Made by a program: the position numbers and the translations under genes. From the NCBI GenBank assembly GCA_963825555.1, contig CAWGTZ010000028.1, positions 1 through 64,000 of the forward strand: a stretch of 64,000 bases of DNA. Reading direction: 5' to 3'. The stretch is from JAGVSR01 sp963825555. Its GTDB lineage: Bacteria > Pseudomonadota > Alphaproteobacteria > Rhizobiales > Hyphomicrobiaceae. The notes under the pieces were generated by a model that saw only the letters and a program-made list of their open reading frames with translations, did no database searches and had not been told where the DNA came from. Positions 26,892 to 36,933 of the stretch are shown here, piece after piece (position 1 is the stretch's first letter; each line of letters starts with the position of its first letter).

Positions 26892-27269
26892 CTACTTTCT
26901 GTTCACGGCCCAGGCGCCAGGCCCATTCGCAAACAGGAGCAGGAGACCTCCGGCAAGCGCAAGATTTTTCAAAAACAAGACCATCTGCACGTCGTCTGCG
27001 AAGTTGGAATGGAAGATCGCACCCGCCACGATGCAAAAGCCGGCCAGAGCGAGGGCGGCCATGCGCGCGAAGAATCCGACGAGGATTGCGAGCCCGCCGC
27101 CCAGTTCGGCGACAATCGCCAGCGGCAGCAGCGCGCCTGGAACGCCAAACGCCTGCATATATGCGACCGTCGCTTCGTAACCGGTAATCTTCTGCAACCC
27201 GGCCAGGATGAAGATCACGGACAAAAGAGCCCTCGCCACGAGTGAGATGCTGGCGTGCGACGTGGACAT
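26892..27269 (-). CDS. DoxX family membrane protein
   Basis: A 125-residue protein with four transmembrane helices (about 10-27, 45-65, 68-88, 98-115). ALLSVIFILAGLQKITGY and the glycine-rich AELGGGLAILVGF are typical of DoxX. Family members have been linked to thiol and redox homeostasis, but the specific role is unknown. It lies between the DUF4399 gene and dxs, reading in the same direction as dxs with a gap of about 35 bp after the dxs stop. Confidence 0.88.
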   Translation of the reverse strand: MSTSHASISLVARALLSVIFILAGLQKITGYEATVAYMQAFGVPGALLPLAIVAELGGGLAILVGFFARMAALALAGFCIVAGAIFHSNFADDVQMVLFLKNLALAGGLLLLFANGPGAWAVNRK

Positions 27270-27303
27270 GCCGTCTCACCTCTTTTGAAAGCTCAGCTGA
27301 AAA

Positions 27304-29208
27304 TTAGGCGCGGCTTGCCGCGTCGGCGCGGCCCAGTGCGGCCAGCGCCGTCGTCACGATGCCGGTCGCGTCGAGACCCGCCTGCTCGTACATCTTGCTG
27401 GGATTGTCCTGTTCGATAAAGCGGTCGGGCAGCACCATAGGCCGCACCTTGAGCCCACGTTCCAGAAAGCCGCCCAGCGCCAGATACTGGAGCACGTGGC
27501 TGCCAAACCCACCGATTGCACCTTCCTCGATTGTCACCAGAACCTCGTGGTGGCGGGCAAGCCGCTCCAGCAGATCCGTATCGAGCGGCTTCATGAAGCG
27601 TGCGTCAGCCACTGTGGTGGAGAGCCCCATGACGGCCAGCTGATCCGCGGCCTTCAACGCATCGCCGAGCCTCGTCCCAAGCGAAAGAATGGCAATTGTC
27701 GAACCTTCGCGCAGGATACGGCCCTTCCCGATTTCGAGCGATTGCCCCTCGATGGGCAGGTCGCAACCCGTGCCCTCACCGCGCGGGTACCTCACCGCAG
27801 ACGGCCGGTCGTCGATCAGCGCTGTCGTCGCCACCATGTGCTTCAATTCTGCCTCGTCGGCGGCCGCCATGATGACGAAGTTCGGCAAGCAGCCGAGATA
27901 GGCGAGATCGAAGCTCCCGGCGTGCGTAGGACCGTCCGCACCTACGAGACCAGCGCGGTCAATGGCAAACCGCACGGGCAGGCACTGGACGGCCACGTCG
28001 TGCACCACCTGATCGTAGCCGCGCTGCAGGAAGGTTGAGTAGATCGCCGCGAAAGGCCGATAGCCCTCGCAAGCAAGTCCTGCGGCGAATGTCACAGCAT
28101 GCTGCTCGGCAATGCCGACGTCGAACATACGGTCTGGAAACTCCTTGCCGAACAGATCGAGACCCGTTCCATCGGGCATCGCGGCGGTGACAGCGCAGAT
28201 GCGCTTGTCCTTGCGGCCTTCGGCAATGAGGGAATCGGCAAACACGCGCGTGTAAGTCGGGGCATTCGGCTTGGGCTTGACCTGAGCGCCAGTGACGACA
28301 TTGAACTTTGCCACGCCGTGGTACTTGTCATCGGAGGCTTCTGCCGGCGCGTAGCCCTTGCCCTTGCGCGTCACCACGTGAACCAGGATCGGACCCTGGT
28401 TCGCATCGCGCACGTTCTTCAGAACGGGCAAGAGCGTATTGAGGTCGTGCCCGTCGATCGGGCCGACGTAGTAGAAGCCGAGTTCCTCGAACCACATGCC
28501 GCCTTGCCAGAGATGGCGGGTGTATTCCTCCATGCGCGCGGCCCGCCGCTCCCAGCTTTTGGGCAGGCATTTGGCGAGCTGCTTGGCGACATCGCGCCAG
28601 TAGAGATACGTGCCGCTCGAGGTCGTGCGCGCCAGGTAATGCGACAGCGCGCCGACGGGGGGCGCGATTGACATGTCGTTGTCATTGAGAATGACGATCA
28701 GACGCTCGTCGCGCGCACCCGCGTTGTTCATCGCCTCATAGGCCATGCCGGCGCTCATCGCCCCGTCGCCGATGACGGCAATCACGTTATTCGACCGGCC
28801 TTCCAGATCGCGCGCGCAGGCCATACCGAGTGCTGCCGAGATGGATGTGGAGGAATGCCCTGCGCCGAAAGCATCGTATTCGCTCTCCGCGCGGCGCGTG
28901 AAGCCGGCAAGGCCGCCTCCCTGGCGCAGCGTGCGGATGCGGTCGCGGCGGCCCGTCAGGATCTTGTGCGGATAGGTCTGGTGACCGACGTCCCAGATGA
29001 GCCGGTCCCGTGGGGTGTCGAACACCCAATGCAACGCCACGGTCAGCTCGATGACGCCAAGGCCGGCGCCTAGATGTCCTCCGGTCACCGAGACGGCCTC
29101 GATCGTCTCCGTGCGCAGCTCGTCGGCCAGCTGCCTGAGATCGCTCTCCGAGAGGCGCCGCAGATCCTCGGGCGTTTTGACGGTATCCAGAAGGGGAGTC
29201 TTGCTCAC
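27304..29208 (-). CDS. dxs: 1-deoxy-D-xylulose-5-phosphate synthase
   Basis: First enzyme of the MEP isoprenoid pathway: joins pyruvate and glyceraldehyde 3-phosphate using thiamine diphosphate. The 634-residue protein has the TPP site GDGAMSAGMAYEAMNN, VGHQTYPHKILTGRR near the N-terminus, and the transketolase motif GLVGADGPTHAGSFDL. The GTG at 29208 (SKTPLLDTVKTPEDL) gives normal length; the frame extends to 29343 without homology. xseB lies about 225 bp upstream on the same strand, as in many alphaproteobacteria. Confidence 0.96.
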   Translation of the reverse strand: MSKTPLLDTVKTPEDLRRLSESDLRQLADELRTETIEAVSVTGGHLGAGLGVIELTVALHWVFDTPRDRLIWDVGHQTYPHKILTGRRDRIRTLRQGGGLAGFTRRAESEYDAFGAGHSSTSISAALGMACARDLEGRSNNVIAVIGDGAMSAGMAYEAMNNAGARDERLIVILNDNDMSIAPPVGALSHYLARTTSSGTYLYWRDVAKQLAKCLPKSWERRAARMEEYTRHLWQGGMWFEELGFYYVGPIDGHDLNTLLPVLKNVRDANQGPILVHVVTRKGKGYAPAEASDDKYHGVAKFNVVTGAQVKPKPNAPTYTRVFADSLIAEGRKDKRICAVTAAMPDGTGLDLFGKEFPDRMFDVGIAEQHAVTFAAGLACEGYRPFAAIYSTFLQRGYDQVVHDVAVQCLPVRFAIDRAGLVGADGPTHAGSFDLAYLGCLPNFVIMAAADEAELKHMVATTALIDDRPSAVRYPRGEGTGCDLPIEGQSLEIGKGRILREGSTIAILSLGTRLGDALKAADQLAVMGLSTTVADARFMKPLDTDLLERLARHHEVLVTIEEGAIGGFGSHVLQYLALGGFLERGLKVRPMVLPDRFIEQDNPSKMYEQAGLDATGIVTTALAALGRADAASRA

Positions 29209-29433
29209 GGGGCCTCGGGTCCTCGACTTGTCCAGTACGCTGCCTCTAGGTCGCCGCCCCCGGGGCGGAAAAGCGCAGGCGGTTACACTAGCGTTACGAT
29301 CCATAAAGACCAAGTGGCGCCCTCGCGCCATTTGCCGCCTCAAAACGTCTCCCCGACCAAGATCGGTGGTTGCCGCGATGGAGCTTATACGGCCGCTCTG
29401 GTGTCTTGGGCCGGGCGCCTCGGCTTTCAGCCC

Positions 29434-29691
29434 TTATTCGGCATCGAGCGGCTCTGTCCCGCGCGGAGCCCCATCGGAGCCGAGGGTGATCTTCTCGACC
29501 TTTGCCTCCGCCTGCCGCAGCAGCCGGTCACAATGGTCGCGAAGCATCTCGCCGCGTTCATAAATGGCGATGCTTTCCTCAAGTTCAACGTCCCCGCGCT
29601 CCAGCCGGGACACGATACCCTCCAACTCCTTCAAGGCGCGCTCGAAGGTCATGTCTTTTATGTCGGCGTGCTTGCCCGGTGCCTTGGTCAT
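29434..29691 (-). CDS. xseB: Exodeoxyribonuclease VII small subunit
   Basis: An 85-residue helical protein that joins XseA to cleave single-stranded DNA into oligonucleotides. The signature is FERALKELEGIVSRLERGDVELEESIAIYERG, then LRDHCDRLLRQAEAKVEKI. ATG 29691 gives normal length; the longer open frame upstream is unmatched. It lies between the histone-deacetylase-like gene and dxs, an arrangement I recall from related genomes. xseA is not in the window. Confidence 0.93.
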   Translation of the reverse strand: MTKAPGKHADIKDMTFERALKELEGIVSRLERGDVELEESIAIYERGEMLRDHCDRLLRQAEAKVEKITLGSDGAPRGTEPLDAE

Positions 29692-29827
29692 GGCCGCGCC
29701 CCGATGAGAGTTTGTCCCAAAAAAAGCGGAATCAGACCCGCCTCTGCGGGGGAAATAGCCCCCCGGGGCCCCGCCGCACAAGCCTAAAGCACCCGGCAGG
29801 GACCGGACCGTCCCGCTTCGGGCCCTC

Positions 29828-30778
29828 TCAGGTGCCCACATCCATCAGAGTGCGGACGTGAACGCCAACCGATTTTGCAAGCCCGTCCAGGTCATAACCG
29901 CCTTCCAGAAGGGATACGACCCGCCGCTTGCAGTGCTCATCGGCGTTTTTTGCAAGCTGCTCCGTAGCCCACATGAAATCGGCTTCCACGAGCCGCAGCC
30001 CGCCGAGCGGATCACGCTTGTGAGCATCGAAGCCGGCCGAGATGAAGATGAAATCCGGTCCGAAGTCGTGCAGCGGCTTCAGAATGCGTTCCTGGAAAGC
30101 CTCCCGGAAGTGATCCCCGCCGTCGCCCTCGCGCAGCGGCGCATTGAAGATGTTCCCCACACCCGTCTCGTTCAACTCCCCGGTACCGGGGAAAAGGGGC
30201 ATCTGATGCGTTGAACCGTAGAACAGATCCTTGTCGGACCAGAAGATGTCCTGCGTGCCGTTGCCGTGATGCACGTCGAAATCGACGACCGCCACGCGCT
30301 CCGCGCCGTACTTGGCCCGCGCATAAAGGGCCGCGATGGCCGCGTTGGAGAAAAAGCAGAAGCCCATCGCGCGATCGTCCTCGGCATGATGGCCGGGCGG
30401 GCGAACCTGGGCGAAAGCGTTCTGCGCGCGACCTGCCATCACCTCATCCACCGCCAGAAGACCTGCACCGACCGCGCGCAGGGCCGCTTCCCACGACGCC
30501 GGCGACATCACCGTATCGCCATCGATACGCACCAGCCGGTTTTCGCCCATGGCCTGTTCACCCACGCGCCGCATGCGATCGAGATGTGCTTTGGGATGTG
30601 CCAGCAGGATCTGCGTCTCGACATCGTCGCGCAGCGGCGCCTCCATGCGCTTGAGAGCGGCATAACTCTCATGCGCGAGAACCTTATCGATGGCTCGCAT
30701 GCGGTCCGGGCGCTCCGGGTGACCGAACCCCGTATCGTGGTCCGTGAACGACGGATGCGTGATCAGCAGGGTTGTCAT
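29828..30778 (-). CDS. Histone deacetylase-like amidohydrolase
   Basis: A 316-residue arginase/deacetylase-fold zinc hydrolase. The active-site motifs are VRPPGHHAE (twin histidines), DFDVHHGNGTQ (zinc Asp and His) and SAGFDAHKRDPLGG (second zinc Asp). N-terminal HPERPDRM fits class II-like bacterial proteins. Bacterial members act on acetylated polyamines, lysines or small amides; the substrate here is unknown. It heads the xseB-dxs run, with about 136 bp before xseB. Confidence 0.92.
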   Translation of the reverse strand: MTTLLITHPSFTDHDTGFGHPERPDRMRAIDKVLAHESYAALKRMEAPLRDDVETQILLAHPKAHLDRMRRVGEQAMGENRLVRIDGDTVMSPASWEAALRAVGAGLLAVDEVMAGRAQNAFAQVRPPGHHAEDDRAMGFCFFSNAAIAALYARAKYGAERVAVVDFDVHHGNGTQDIFWSDKDLFYGSTHQMPLFPGTGELNETGVGNIFNAPLREGDGGDHFREAFQERILKPLHDFGPDFIFISAGFDAHKRDPLGGLRLVEADFMWATEQLAKNADEHCKRRVVSLLEGGYDLDGLAKSVGVHVRTLMDVGT

Positions 30779-30908
30779 GAACCGCCATGGTCCTTTCGCT
30801 GAGATTTTCGCGGGCGTGCCCGCCTCCGGCGCGTCATGTTAGCCAAGCGAATGGGCCCGGCGCCAGCATCAATTGCTGGCCGACCCTTCCAGCCCTCACG
30901 AAGCATAC

Positions 30909-31787
30909 TCACACGCCGAGCGGCAGAGCCAGCACCTTGACACCGGGCGGTGGCGGCACGTTGTCGGGCACGAAAAAATCCTGCACGAGCGGACTGCTGG
31001 CGTCGACCCGATAGCCCTCGAAGTCGGTAATCCCGCCTTTTTCATAAAGCAACGTATCGTCGATCAGAAACTGCCCGGTCATGTCGCGCGCGGGCTGTGT
31101 CAGCACCAGATGCGCCGCATCGGCCATGATTTCGGGCGTACGGCTCATGGCCATCAGCTGGTCGCCTAGAATGTTCGCAACCGCCGCTGTCGCGATCGCC
31201 GTTCGCGGCCACAGGGCGTTGACCGCGATGCCGTCTTTGCGAAACTCTTCCGCCATCCCGAGCACACAAAGGCTCATGCCGTACTTGGCAATCGAGTAGG
31301 CCACGTGCCCACTGAACCATTTGGGCTGCATATCGAGCGGCGGCGAGAGCATGAGAACGTGCGGGTTGTCCGATTTCCTCAAGTGCGGAATGCAGGTCTT
31401 GGTTGTCAGAAACGTGCCGCGCGTGTTGATCGCATGCATGAGATCGAAGCGCTTCATCTCTGTCGCCTCGGTGCCCGTGGGCGAAAGGGCAGATGCATTA
31501 TTGATGCAGATATCGATACCGCCGAAGGTCTCCACCGTCTTCGCTACCGCGGCCGTGACCTGGTCTTCGAAGCGGATATCGCAGACGATGGGCAGCGCTT
31601 GCCCGCCCGCGGCCTCGATTTCCGCTGCGGCGGAGAAGACGGTGCCCGGCAACTTCGGATTGGGATCGGACGTCTTGGCGGCGATGGCGATCTTGGCCCC
31701 GTCTCTTGCGGCTCGCAACGCAATCGCGAGTCCGATACCGCGGCTGCCTCCGGTGATGAAGAGCGTCTTTCCCTTCAGTGTGCCCAT
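30909..31787 (-). CDS. SDR family oxidoreductase (HSDL2-like)
   Basis: A 292-residue short-chain dehydrogenase. The nucleotide motif TGGSRGIGLAIA lies near 14-25, NNASALSP holds the structural asparagines, and the catalytic pair is in YSIAKYG. The extended C-terminus (about 240-292), with DFEGY and a Pro-rich end, resembles the HSDL2 group active on lipids. Substrate is unknown. ATG 31787 is preferred over a TTG six bases earlier. It follows the frameshifted membrane-protein gene by 55 bp on the same strand and may belong to the same operon. Confidence 0.88.
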   Translation of the reverse strand: MGTLKGKTLFITGGSRGIGLAIALRAARDGAKIAIAAKTSDPNPKLPGTVFSAAAEIEAAGGQALPIVCDIRFEDQVTAAVAKTVETFGGIDICINNASALSPTGTEATEMKRFDLMHAINTRGTFLTTKTCIPHLRKSDNPHVLMLSPPLDMQPKWFSGHVAYSIAKYGMSLCVLGMAEEFRKDGIAVNALWPRTAIATAAVANILGDQLMAMSRTPEIMADAAHLVLTQPARDMTGQFLIDDTLLYEKGGITDFEGYRVDASSPLVQDFFVPDNVPPPPGVKVLALPLGV

Positions 31788-31842
31788 CCGCAAGCGCCCT
31801 TTCCGATTTCACAATCCATGATGCCGTGAGGATCCCTGTCTC

Positions 31843-33367
31843 TCACCCCGGCCGCGGGACCAGCCGGTCTTTCAGCCAGCGCAGAACGCGGAAGGGAATC
31901 GTGACGACCCGCCAGACCTGCAGCCAGACATAACGCAGAAAGATCGGCAGACCAACGAGCGGCAAGAAAACGAGCGTGAAGAGAACCGCGCGTGCGCCCC
32001 GCGCAGCCCCATACCCGATCCGTCCGCCATACTCACCGCGCTCCTCGGGCGGCCACACGCGGCCCCACCAGCGCCACGCTGTTCCCAGCCCGAACAACCC
32101 CATGCCGAGCGAGGCCAGATAACCGATCTGGATCACCGACGGGATCGCCGGAATCAATCGCCAGTCGAGTTCCGTCTGGCGGTCCTTGTCGCGCAGGTCG
32201 GCCTCGATACCCGCGACCGCGATGCGGCCCATCGCATCGCCGGCCAGAGCATCGACCCAACCGGTTAGGGTATCGGTCAACGGAGCATCTGGAGAACCCG
32301 GCGGCAGGGCATCAATAACCACGCGGCCGAAGGCGTCCCGTCGTGCGGTGATGGTCAGACCAGCATCCTTCGCGCCGATGGCGGCGAGGAAATCCCCGAA
32401 CGTCGTCTGCTTCAGGGCAGTCTCGAGACCGGGAATGCTGGCTGTCTGCCAGAGCCAATTGCGCCCGCCCGGTTGCCGGGGGGTTTCGGCCCTGACGATG
32501 ACGAGATTGACATCGGCTTCGTGGGCGGCGCGCCGAAGGCTGTCGAGTGAAAGCGCGGCCTCGCCACCATCCCCATCGAGGAACTTCAGAAGTCTTGTTT
32601 TCAATTCGCCCGGTCAGGATCACAGTTTGCCCACGCACGGACCTCATAGCCCCTGCGAGACGCTGCGGATCAATCCGGTCGATGAGGGCCGCGCGGGTCG
32701 CCGGATCGAACCTCGGAACGGCGGTCAGGGCATCGGCGCTGCCTGTTTCCAAAGCCAGAATACGAAGGCTCTTCGGCTTCAGTGCACGATCGAGTTGGAA
32801 CAGGGTTTCGGTGAAGAGATCCGCGGTGTCGAGCCGCACGCTCAGGTTCGGCCGCACCTGGGCGAATAGCGTCTCGCCTCCCTCCCCGGCCACGCGCACG
32901 ATGCGATGGCTGCCCGACTTCGTGGCGATGTAGAGGTCCGCGTCCGGGGGCAGATCTTTCAAGAGCCCGCGTTGGTCGAAAACCGTATCTGGCGTCAGAT
33001 AGAGGCTCAGTTTGCCGTTGCTGCCAGGCAGAAGCGAGTCGCGCACCCGGGCCAGTTCATCGGCATTGCCGGCGGTGTAGGTCTCGCCGCTGCGGTTGAC
33101 GAAGCGCCAGTGGCCTTCCGACCCGGCGTCCACCGCCAGTGCATTGAGCCCAGGTTTGTCGGGCAATCCTTTCAAGTGGCGGACCGCCGTGCCCAGATCC
33201 GGATCGACGTGATGGGCTCCGCGCATGGCCCCCTTGCTGCCGGCTTCGCCCGCCTCGCTCAAAATCTTGGTCAGCCAATTCGCGGTAGCTTTCTCCGCAC
33301 CCGATACCGCAACCACGACGCCCAGTAGAAGCCCGAGTGCGGAGTGCCGGAACCAAGACCCCGTCAT
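31843..33367 (-). pseudogene. Membrane protein of unknown function, split by a one-base frameshift
   Basis: Two overlapping frames read as one protein of about 507 residues. The first runs from ATG 33367 with a signal peptide (about 1-29, LGLLLGVVVAVSGAEKATA) and a well-behaved sequence up to VILTGRIE, then becomes arginine-rich and unnatural. The second frame continues as TRLLKFLDGDGGEAALSLD and ends with two transmembrane segments (about the last 120 residues). The switch falls at an A4 run (complement of 32598-32601). Removing one A joins the frames. It could be a real mutation, an assembly error or, less likely, +1 recoding. The gene starts 3 bp after the enoyl-CoA hydratase stop. Confidence 0.7.
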
Positions 33368-33370
33368 CGC

Positions 33371-34135
33371 CTATCCCTTCTCCGGCCGCTGTCGCGACAT
33401 GAAGGCCTCGAATGCCGAACGCGCTTCGGGCGACATCAGGCGCTCAGCGAACGCCTGCACCTCTTCCCGGGTCCGTTCCAGCACCACCGGCACGTTGCCG
33501 CGCATCAGGCGCTTGGCAATGGCAAGCGCCTGAGGTGGCTTTTTCGCCAGTCGCTGCGCAATCTTCAGCGTGTGCAATTCGAGATCAGCCCGCGGGACAA
33601 TCGCGTTGACGATCCCCGCCTCACGCGCCCGTTCGGCAGAAAACGTCTCGCCCAGAACCAGCATCTCGAACGCGCGGGCATATCCCATCGCAGCCGGCAT
33701 CAAGAGGCTCGACGCCGCCTCAGGGACAAGACCCAGATCCAGGAAGGGCGTGGCAAACGTCGCCTCGGGCGTCGCGTAGACGAGATCGCAGTGCATGAGC
33801 AGCGTGGTGCCGATGCCGATAGCCTGACCATCCACGCCCGCAATCAGCGGCTTGGTGGTCTGCGGCAGCACCTCGATGAAGCGAACGACATCGCGCGGCG
33901 CGCCGCGCTCGCCCTTCGCCGTTGCCAGAAAATCGGCGACATCGTTGCCGCCGGTGAAATGGCCCTCGCAGCCGAACAGCACCCGCACCCGCACGTCGTC
34001 GTCCGTTTCTCCCGCCTCTATCGCATCGGAGAGCGCACGGTACATCTCCTGCGTCAGCGCATTGCGCTTTTCAGGGCGACGCAAGCGCAGGACTTCGATG
34101 CCAGCCCTTCGGCTGATCTCGACATGGACCGTCAT
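33371..34135 (-). CDS. Enoyl-CoA hydratase/isomerase family protein
   Basis: A 254-residue crotonase-fold enzyme, probably hydrating or isomerising enoyl-CoA in fatty-acid breakdown. The oxyanion-hole segments are HFTGGNDVADF and AGVDGQAIGIGTTL. FLDLGLVPEAASSLLMP carries a glutamate at the position used in the isomerase-like subgroup, so hydratase versus isomerase is unsure. Its ATG overlaps the acyl-CoA dehydrogenase stop by 4 bp (ATGA), so the two form an operon. Confidence 0.9.
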   Translation of the reverse strand: MTVHVEISRRAGIEVLRLRRPEKRNALTQEMYRALSDAIEAGETDDDVRVRVLFGCEGHFTGGNDVADFLATAKGERGAPRDVVRFIEVLPQTTKPLIAGVDGQAIGIGTTLLMHCDLVYATPEATFATPFLDLGLVPEAASSLLMPAAMGYARAFEMLVLGETFSAERAREAGIVNAIVPRADLELHTLKIAQRLAKKPPQALAIAKRLMRGNVPVVLERTREEVQAFAERLMSPEARSAFEAFMSRQRPEKG

Positions 34136-35895
34136 GCCGGCACTCCAAGGTTGGCGTCCAGCACCGACCGCGCTCCTTCCATGACAGTCCGGGCGAGGCC
34201 AGGCGCCGTGACCGAAATACTGTCGGCATAGAACCGCAGGAGTTGGGTGTTGTTAAACTCTCCACCTGCGCTCAGGGCCGCCTTGGCCAGCGCATCGCCG
34301 CCGGCAACGATGCCAAACAGCTTGCAATAGGGCGTGGCCCCGGCCAGAGCGGCTTCAGGTTCCGCGGGAATCGCTTGCCCCATCCACTGCGAGGCCCTTC
34401 GCAGGGCGACCAGCGCGTCGCCGAGCGGTTCCGCAATGCCGCGAAGTCCGTCGGCGCTGCGGCTCTCGATCGCCTCGATGGTGGCCTCGACCTCGCCGAG
34501 ATAGGTCTTGAGAACGGCACCGGCCGACAACGGCAGCTTACGCATCACAAGGTCAATGGCCTGGATGCCGTTCGTGCCCTCGTAGATCGGCAGGATGCGA
34601 GCATCTCGCAGATGCTGCGCCGCACCGGTCTCCTCTATGAAGCCCATGCCGCCGTGAACCTGAATGCCGAGAGACGCCGCCTCAACGGCCGCATCGGTTG
34701 AGAACGCCTTGGCAATCGGTGTCAGCAGCGCGACGCGCCCCGCGGCCTTCTCGCGCAAAGATGGATCGTTCGCATGATGGGCGAGATCGGCGGCTGCCGC
34801 CGTTGCCATGCAGATGCCACGCGCCGCCTTGGTCAGCACCTGCATGGTGAGCAGAATGCGCCGGATGTCTGGATGCTGGATGATGGGCGCCATGCCGCCG
34901 CCGTTTCCTGCGGCCGCACGGCCCTGGCGTCGCTCCCGCGCAAAAGCCAGCGCGCGCTGTGTCGCCCGCTCGGCAACCGCCACGCCCTGTACGCCAACCG
35001 CGAGGCGCGCGGCATTCATCATAATGAACATAGTGTTGAGGCCGCGGTTCTCCTCGCCGACGAGATAGCCGACAGCGCCTCCTCGCTCGCCGAACTTCAT
35101 CACGCACGTCGGGCTGGCGATGATGCCCATCTTGTGTTCGAGTCCCGCACAGACGACGTCGTTGCGCGCGCCGAGCGAGCCATCGTCGTTCACGAGAACC
35201 TTCGGGACGAGGAACAGCGAAATGCCGCGGGTCCCGGGCGGCGCGTCGGGCAGGCGCGCGAGCACGAGATGGATGATGTTCTCCGTCATCTCGTGCTCGC
35301 CGTAGCTGATGTAAATCTTGGTGCCCGTGATGCGGTATGTCCCGTCGCCGGTGGGCATCGCGCGGGTCGTAATACCATTGAGATCAGAGCCGGCCTGCGG
35401 CTCGGTCAGGTTCATAGTGCCGGTCCATTCACCCGAGATCATGCGTGGCAGATAGCGCGACTTCAACTCGTCGGAGCCGCCGATGAAGATCGAGTCGATC
35501 GCGCCGTTGGTGAGCAACGGGCACATGCCGAAGGCGATGTTGGCCGCGTTCCAGATCTCGCAGACGCCCATCGCTACCGTGCTCGGCAACCCTTGGCCGC
35601 CGTACTCGACGGGACAGGGCAGCGCACTCCAGCCGGCGTTCACGAACTGCCGGTAGGCCTCGTCCCATCCGGGGGGCGTGACGACGCGCCCATTCTCGAG
35701 ACGAGAGCCCGTCCGATCGCCTATCCTGTTCAGCGGATCGAGCACTTCTGCGCCGAATTTGCCCGCTTCCTCCAGGATGGCGCGGATCGTCGCCTCGTCC
35801 AGGCCCTCCGCCGCCCCGTTCATCATGGCGGGATCGAGCGCGCCCGCGCACTTGAGCGCGGCGAGGATGTCGTTTACGGGAGCCTGGTAGGTCAT
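34132..35895 (-). CDS. Acyl-CoA dehydrogenase, long form
   Basis: A 587-residue FAD enzyme introducing the alpha-beta double bond into acyl-CoA. Motifs include TEPQAGSDLNG, ITGTKIYISYGEHE, the C-terminal GIQVHGGMGFIEETGAAQ and YEGTNGIQAIDL, the last holding the likely catalytic glutamate. The extra C-terminal domain of about 130 residues places it with the ~590-residue group that includes DmdC-type proteins. Chain-length preference is unknown. It is the first gene of an operon with an enoyl-CoA hydratase. Confidence 0.92.
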   Translation of the reverse strand: MTYQAPVNDILAALKCAGALDPAMMNGAAEGLDEATIRAILEEAGKFGAEVLDPLNRIGDRTGSRLENGRVVTPPGWDEAYRQFVNAGWSALPCPVEYGGQGLPSTVAMGVCEIWNAANIAFGMCPLLTNGAIDSIFIGGSDELKSRYLPRMISGEWTGTMNLTEPQAGSDLNGITTRAMPTGDGTYRITGTKIYISYGEHEMTENIIHLVLARLPDAPPGTRGISLFLVPKVLVNDDGSLGARNDVVCAGLEHKMGIIASPTCVMKFGERGGAVGYLVGEENRGLNTMFIMMNAARLAVGVQGVAVAERATQRALAFARERRQGRAAAGNGGGMAPIIQHPDIRRILLTMQVLTKAARGICMATAAAADLAHHANDPSLREKAAGRVALLTPIAKAFSTDAAVEAASLGIQVHGGMGFIEETGAAQHLRDARILPIYEGTNGIQAIDLVMRKLPLSAGAVLKTYLGEVEATIEAIESRSADGLRGIAEPLGDALVALRRASQWMGQAIPAEPEAALAGATPYCKLFGIVAGGDALAKAALSAGGEFNNTQLLRFYADSISVTAPGLARTVMEGARSVLDANLGVPA

Positions 35896-35979
35896 GCGGC
35901 GTCTTTCAAATCAGTCGAAGGCGGCAAGATTAGGCGCATGCCCCTGCGATGGCAAAGCCGCTGGCTTAGGAAACCTTGG

Positions 35980-36933
35980 ATGACGCTCCGCCCCGCCACA
36001 GAAGACAACATCGCAGAGGCAGGGCGCTTGATCCGCGAGGGCGCTCTCGTCGCTTTTCCTACCGAGACAGTGTACGGGCTCGGCGCAGATGCCACCAACG
36101 GCGAGGCCGTGGCCGGAATTTTTGCCGCCAAGGGGCGCCCGAGCTTCAATCCGTTGATCGTCCACGTTCTGGATCTCGCGACTGCTGAAGCCTTGGGTGA
36201 GTTTTCGCCGGAGGCGCATCGGATCGCCGCCGTGTTCTGGCCAGGACCGCTGACGCTCGTCGTCCGCCGAAAGTCCGACTGTCCGATTGCCGATCTCGCC
36301 ACCGCCGGCCTCGATACCATCGCGCTTCGAGTCCCCGGCCACCCCACGGCCCAGGCTCTGCTGGCCTCCGCGGGGCGACCCATTGCGGCGCCCTCCGCCA
36401 ACCGCTCCGGTCATGTGAGTCCAACACTCGCACGCCACGTGGCCGATGATCTCGGTGACCACGTTGCCATGATCCTCGATGCGGGCGCCGCTACGCACGG
36501 CGTGGAATCGACCGTGCTCGATGCCTCGGGCGCCGCCGTCGTGCTTCTGCGCCCGGGCGCAATTCCGGCCGCAGCAATCGCGGAGCACCTCGGGCACGCA
36601 CTCGCCCGCTCCGCCACGCCGAGCGAGGCGCCGATTTCGCCCGGTCAACTCGCGAGTCATTACGCGCCGAATGCGCGCCTGCGCCTCGGCGCAACGCAGG
36701 CGCACAAAGGCGAGGCGCTGCTGGCCTTCGGACCGGCGGCACCGTCGCACGGCATGGTCATCAATCTGAGCCCCAATGGCGATCTCGTCGAAGCCGCGGC
36801 AAACCTCTTTGCATCACTCCGGGCCTTCGATGCGGCGGGCATGGACGCCGTCGCCGTCATGCCCATCCCCGACTCTGGCCTCGGCGAAGCGATCAACGAT
36901 CGCCTCCGGCGGGCGGCGGCGCCCCGCCGGTGA
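35980..36933 (+). CDS. L-threonylcarbamoyladenylate synthase (Sua5/YciO/YrdC)
   Basis: Makes threonylcarbamoyl-AMP for the t6A modification of ANN-decoding tRNAs. The 317-residue protein has the YrdC domain (about 1-200) with VAFPTETVYGLGADA, KGRPSFNPLIVH, APSANRSGHVSPT and GVESTVLD, plus the C-terminal Sua5 domain. SPGQLASHYAPNA is the linker typical of the long Sua5 form. ATG 35980 has AGGA upstream; an ATG at 35938 is also in frame. It is divergent from the acyl-CoA dehydrogenase. Confidence 0.93.
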   Translation: MTLRPATEDNIAEAGRLIREGALVAFPTETVYGLGADATNGEAVAGIFAAKGRPSFNPLIVHVLDLATAEALGEFSPEAHRIAAVFWPGPLTLVVRRKSDCPIADLATAGLDTIALRVPGHPTAQALLASAGRPIAAPSANRSGHVSPTLARHVADDLGDHVAMILDAGAATHGVESTVLDASGAAVVLLRPGAIPAAAIAEHLGHALARSATPSEAPISPGQLASHYAPNARLRLGATQAHKGEALLAFGPAAPSHGMVINLSPNGDLVEAAANLFASLRAFDAAGMDAVAVMPIPDSGLGEAINDRLRRAAAPRR

